Below, in pieces: positions 60,043 through 64,000 of a DNA stretch of 64,000 nt (positions are counted from its first letter, which is position 1; every line of letters begins with the position of its first letter). Made by a program: the position numbers and the translations under genes. This stretch comes from Pomacea canaliculata (Eukaryota; Mollusca; Gastropoda; Architaenioglossa; Ampullariidae). The notes beneath the pieces are model-generated. The model had not been told where the DNA came from, made no database searches, and was given only the letters and a program-made list of their open reading frames with translations. The stretch is from assembly GCF_003073045.1 (NCBI RefSeq), contig NC_037595.1, forward strand, positions 14,668,252-14,732,251, given 5' to 3'.

Positions 60043-62831
60043 TTATCGTTTGCCACCAACACGAGGTGCCTTTGCTGCCACATTTTTGGCAGCCTTCTGG
60101 GTCTTGGCAGCCTTCGTTGGTGCAGGTTTTGCTGCCTTCTTTGCTGCATCTTTTTGCTTCTGCTTCTCTTTGTAAGCTCTGAAACAAATATGCCAGTTAA
60201 CACGTTACCACAAACAAAACTACTTCCCTATCTAAAACAGTAATTAAGCTGATATTTATTAGGCAAATGTGCATTAGCATGTAAGCTGGATGCAACATGG
60301 TGGAAGGTGTTGCAGTCATGGCCCAGTCTCATTCCATGTTTCTTTAACCAACCAATTTAAGTTCATTTAGAAATGCTTTTAGTTAACTAAACCCAGACAA
60401 GCTATTACATCTCAATCTCTACAGTATTTTTTTTTTTATTGCAGGATTGTAGTTTTTACAGAGTAGTTACCTTTAATATTACCTGGAATGAGAGGTGCGG
60501 AACACCTTGGCATGGTACTTCAAAACGTTTTAAAATCATACTTGACTTTTTTCCTGGGGTGGGGGAATTATCTTTTTTAAAAAGGTTTGAGTAGGGAATA
60601 ACAAGCCTTGGAAGATGCAGACATTCACGTTGCAAAACCTTTAGAAGTTTTGGTCAAACAAATGGGACCCTAACCTCTAAAATGATATCGATGTTAGGAA
60701 ACTGTCAGGTGTGCTTTCAGCATACTATTCACTAATTTGTGACACGGTGGTAATTGGCACACTGATGAGTCCACACAGGTTACCGCATCAAACTTTAAAA
60801 AAAAAAAAAAAAACTTGTTAGATCAACTCCTGCTCATTGACTTAAATCTACACAACTTGTGTGGATTTACTCCATTTCCTGTACTCACACCAAAATGACT
60901 AGACGAAATCAAATAATCAACTGTGTGCGCCCTTGTTAAACGGTTTAAAATACCAATCATTATTCCCAATAAGTGTAATGGAAATTTGTTTAAACTGCCA
61001 AAATACTGATTACAAAATAATGGTTCATTGGATTTTTTGTTTAGTTTGCTATCATTACTGTCAAAGTACAAAGTTTGGTACGTTTTGATGAGCCAGAAGG
61101 TATAATTTAAAATAATTCAACCATTGATAATTTAAGTATTTCCTACATACCCATCCAACCATTACCAAAAGTTATCGACCCAGTACGAAATACAACTATG
61201 CAATCAGTTCTGGGCAAAGGATCAAACTACACACATAGTACGGTAATAATTACTCTACCCTAATTGAATATTTAACATCCAACTTTGTTTTAAAGAATTT
61301 TTTCACACCCATAGACATCAGGATAGCAAGATATGTTTTTTTCCCTATGAAATATCACATTGCCTCAGTATAATGACAACTCTTAAAAGTTTTGATTAAT
61401 TTTCTAAAACCATCTGTTATGAATTACTGTTTTAAAAAAAAGAAACACCCACATTAAATTTGGTATTCTCTTAAATAGGCATAAATATAAACTCCTAGCA
61501 ACAGTCCACACAGTGTAAGTCTATTTTCAACCATGTCCCCCGCTCCCCAAAACCTCATAGCTTATCTCCCCATCTGCCTCTGAAGAATCATGATACCTGA
61601 TTCATCTTGGCATTTTCGATGGTTTTTTCCCTTTTATAAGTCATCACTGCTGTTGTTTATTCTACTATCCTTTGGCTTAGAAGCATGAGAATGGATTATA
61701 TAAAAAATGTGTTTATTATACTCCTAAAAACACCAGCAATGTCAAATTTAAAATTATCCACTATGTGTCAATACGGAAGTGTTATATTTGACACGTACTC
61801 TTCTTAATTTTAGTTTGGACAAAAACACTGGCACCAGATTTGGAGACATTTACATCTGTACTTCTATAATGTAATAAAAACGTAAAACAGGTCAATACAA
61901 ACAAGTTTTCTCCATGGAGATTTTCAGGATAATGAAAGCAGGTACACAAGAGCAAAGTACATATGCTATTATAATTATCACAACAAAACAGCTATTAAAT
62001 AATGAATCATAAAGCTCACATCTAAAGCTAAAGCTTACCGGATGGCCTGTTCTCGCTGAGCTTTTCGCACCTCTGGCTTTTGGTTACGCTTAGCAATAAT
62101 TTCAGTCAGAGAAACTCCAGTAATTGCACGCTGAAATTTTTGTGTACGGCGTGTTCGCTTCTTCACTACTTCCTCTGTCTGGCCCTTCTTGTGCTTACGT
62201 CGGTAAAGCACTGTCCAGTTGATTTCACGAGGGTTGCGTTTCATGGCATGTGACCGCTCACACTTCTTACTCAAGAAGTTGAAGACCTGTTGGAAAAAAA
62301 TTACATCAGGGTATTGGTGTTGTCATAGTATCTACTGCTTTAATTTCATGTTCGTTTAAAAAAAAAACTTGCAAAAGTCTTGCAATTTTCTATTCTATAC
62401 GGAAAACCGAAAATGTAATATGTAATATGAAACGATATCTGAAAGAAATGTTTACAGCCAGGAATATGAACCAATATAACATGATGCTTGTTAACTGTTG
62501 TGACACTTGAATCGATGAAGCTACATACGAAAAACGTAGTGTTAATGAAAGTAAGTATGGAAGTGGAACAATATCTGAGAACAAAAACACAGGTGAAAAA
62601 CTGCATATATCGCCGACTGCAACTCACCCTGCCATCGACTTTAATAAGTCGTTTCCCATGTCCTGGGTATATCTTGATACCACTGTACGAACACAGTTCG
62701 ATCCTAAGAAAAATAAAGAAAAAACCTTAATCATGTGTACATTTGTAGTTTAACATACATATTCTTAGCATATATTACAAAGATGATTGCCGATTTTTAT
62801 CCGCCTTTATTCCACTAACCACCTACTTCAT
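60043..62831 (-). CDS. rpl24: Ribosomal protein L24 (eL24)
   Basis: Component of the large cytosolic ribosomal subunit. Four coding exons on the minus strand: 62831-62827 (ATGAA only), 62703-62628, 62286-62039 and 60178-60043, all GT..AG, give 154 residues (human protein 157). The N-terminal zinc-ribbon-like fold starts [20 protein letters not shown]. The conserved core has [20 protein letters not shown] and [11 protein letters not shown], then [19 protein letters not shown]. The lysine/alanine-rich tail ends APRVGGKR. The first coding exon carries only five coding bases, as is common in ribosomal protein genes. No frame breaks. It shares a divergent promoter with the gene at 63046. The large intron 3 (60179-62038) holds no other gene. 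Confidence 0.98.
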
Positions 62832-63045
62832 GGTGCAGCCGGAAAGAGAATTTATGAAACAGCCTCGCAGCGGAAGCAACGTAAAAATAAAAAAGATGAA
62901 AAACGAATCCTTAAAATTGAATTCTACAAATATTTGTTAATAGTGTTATTCCATATGTCATTGTATTTTGTATGATTCTCTTTAAAAATTTTAATTGCAT
63001 GTCCAGCCTGCTTGTCCGGACCATGCTAAGCGCGAAAGCTTGAAA
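62832..63045. promoter_or_regulatory. Divergent promoter of RPL24 and an unknown gene
   Basis: On the minus strand CTCTTTCCGG at 62839-62848 fits a 5' terminal oligopyrimidine start for RPL24, giving a 5' UTR of about 17 bases; it overlaps an ETS-type CCGGAA (62839-62844, plus strand). On the plus strand AAAATGGCTGCC at 63043-63054 fits a YY1-type element over the start codon. The two start codons are 214 bp apart, and both features are usual in housekeeping promoters. Confidence 0.6.
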
Positions 63046-64000
63046 ATGGCTGCCGATCTCGAAGGTAATCATGCCAACGCAATACTGAAAGTGTAAACTA
63101 TTTTAGGTCTGTCTAAATGAAGGTATTTCAAATACTATGTGGCAAGGCGTTAACTCACTTCTTAAAATTTTCAGTTTTTGGCATGAAAGTACAGAGTTAA
63201 AATGCAACTGTTTTGGTTGAAGGCTTTGTGGTTACTGTCAGAAGTTATTCAATACTAGTGTGTGTGTGTAACATGATTTTACATGAGCGTTATAAAATTG
63301 TGAGAAATAGATTTATGATATATTGGTAATATTTATTCAGTGCTATATAATGATTTTAGTAGTTGCTGCTATTGTGAATGCAGATTTCCAGGCTAGTTTA
63401 GGAGTTTTAGGAGAAATGTTTCAAGCATTTAATTTTCGTATGGTACTTCAATAACGACAAGTTCTTGTATTCTTAGTTGTTTGTTTGTTTTCTTGGTAAG
63501 TAAAAGATTTTCTTAGTTGCATATGTATATGTGTGTATATATATATAGAAAAACGTATTTTTTAGCATTTGAACCCACTAGTCCCTTGAGCTGTGCGATT
63601 CTTCATCCTGCCTATTTTTACATTGCCTAGAGAAAATTATAGTTTTCTTTCAATGTTTATTTAGTAGCACAGTAATATTTTGGCTTTTAACCTCTAATTT
63701 TCTATCCTGCTGGGTTTTTTTTTTTCTAAATTTTAAAGATTGCCTTCATTCATCATCTGACATTACCAGAAAATTCCCTGATTTTGCTTCTTGTATTTGC
63801 TCTCATCTATCTGTGATGTATAGGCCAATAATCTAAACCTATGCAACAATTTATGGTTGGGAACATTCTGGTGATAAGGCTATGGGCTAGAAGTCAGGCT
63901 AACCTTTATAGGTTTTTTTGTCAGTCTAAAGAAGCCCATTTGCTTGTTATGGACAAATCTCGATGTTATTTTTTTCTTCCAGTCCCATGGATCCATCCAG
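63046..64000 (+). CDS. Unidentified gene, first two coding exons, runs off the right edge
   Basis: Exon 1 is 63046-63064 (ATGGCTGCCGATCTCGAAG) with donor GTAATC. A strong acceptor (TTTTTTTCTTCCAG) precedes an exon starting at 63983. Joined in phase, the protein begins MAADLEVPWIHP. I do not recognise the protein from 12 residues. The intron between the exons is AT-rich and holds no other gene. Evidence for the gene is the YY1-type start, the head-to-head position with RPL24 and matching phases (one base plus two). Confidence 0.55.

Noticed and set aside
1-64000. CRISPR arrays, prophage or bacterial operons
   Set aside because: All repeats are eukaryotic micro/minisatellites or transposon pieces, and genes have spliceosomal introns.

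Overview
The window looks like ordinary nuclear DNA of a lophotrochozoan animal, most likely a mollusc and tentatively a gastropod. Genes have many introns with GT..AG borders. Composition is AT-rich with GC-rich islands. The repeats are tRNA-derived SINE, CR1/L2-type LINE, mariner, Tc1 and hAT-like debris. The taxonomic guess rests on gene content and on my memory of similar repeats, not on any search.

Seven genes can be supported. From left to right they are: a sacsin-like gene (minus, 280-5198, running off the left edge, with two reading-frame breaks); a dissatisfaction/NR2E4 nuclear receptor (plus, 16995-32970, seven coding exons, 12.8 kb first intron); a LicD/fukutin-related-like type II membrane protein (minus, 39273-39983, one coding exon); CHMP2B of ESCRT-III (minus, 46506-51684, eight exons, intact, 213 aa); a divergent Rho GTPase without a CAAX box (minus, 54488-56630, three exons, 236 aa); ribosomal protein RPL24 (minus, 60043-62831, four exons, intact, 154 aa); and the first two exons of an unidentified gene (plus, from 63046) that shares a roughly 200 bp divergent promoter with RPL24.

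Between the sacsin-like gene and the receptor, 5.2-17 kb has no recognisable gene. It holds a 33-copy AGAGA pentamer repeat, a degenerate AT-rich minisatellite, low-complexity tracts, and several GC-rich non-coding islands with homeodomain-, POU-, CRE-, SOX- and TCF-type motifs. Two more islands lie in the receptor's first intron. This is the layout expected of a developmental transcription factor with spread-out control elements, but enhancer function is inference. The rest of the window is housekeeping-type genes separated by transposon remnants, one of them a nested hAT-like element inside a LINE.

The genes do not form an operon or shared pathway. I found no CRISPR array, prophage or new multi-gene system. 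The most useful oddities are: the mariner copy that ends 5 bp inside a splice donor; the minisatellite made of repeated splice-donor motifs right after a receptor exon; the Rho protein with no lipidation signal; the LicD protein with Asn in place of a metal-binding Asp; and three frame breaks confined to two genes, which may be assembly errors.
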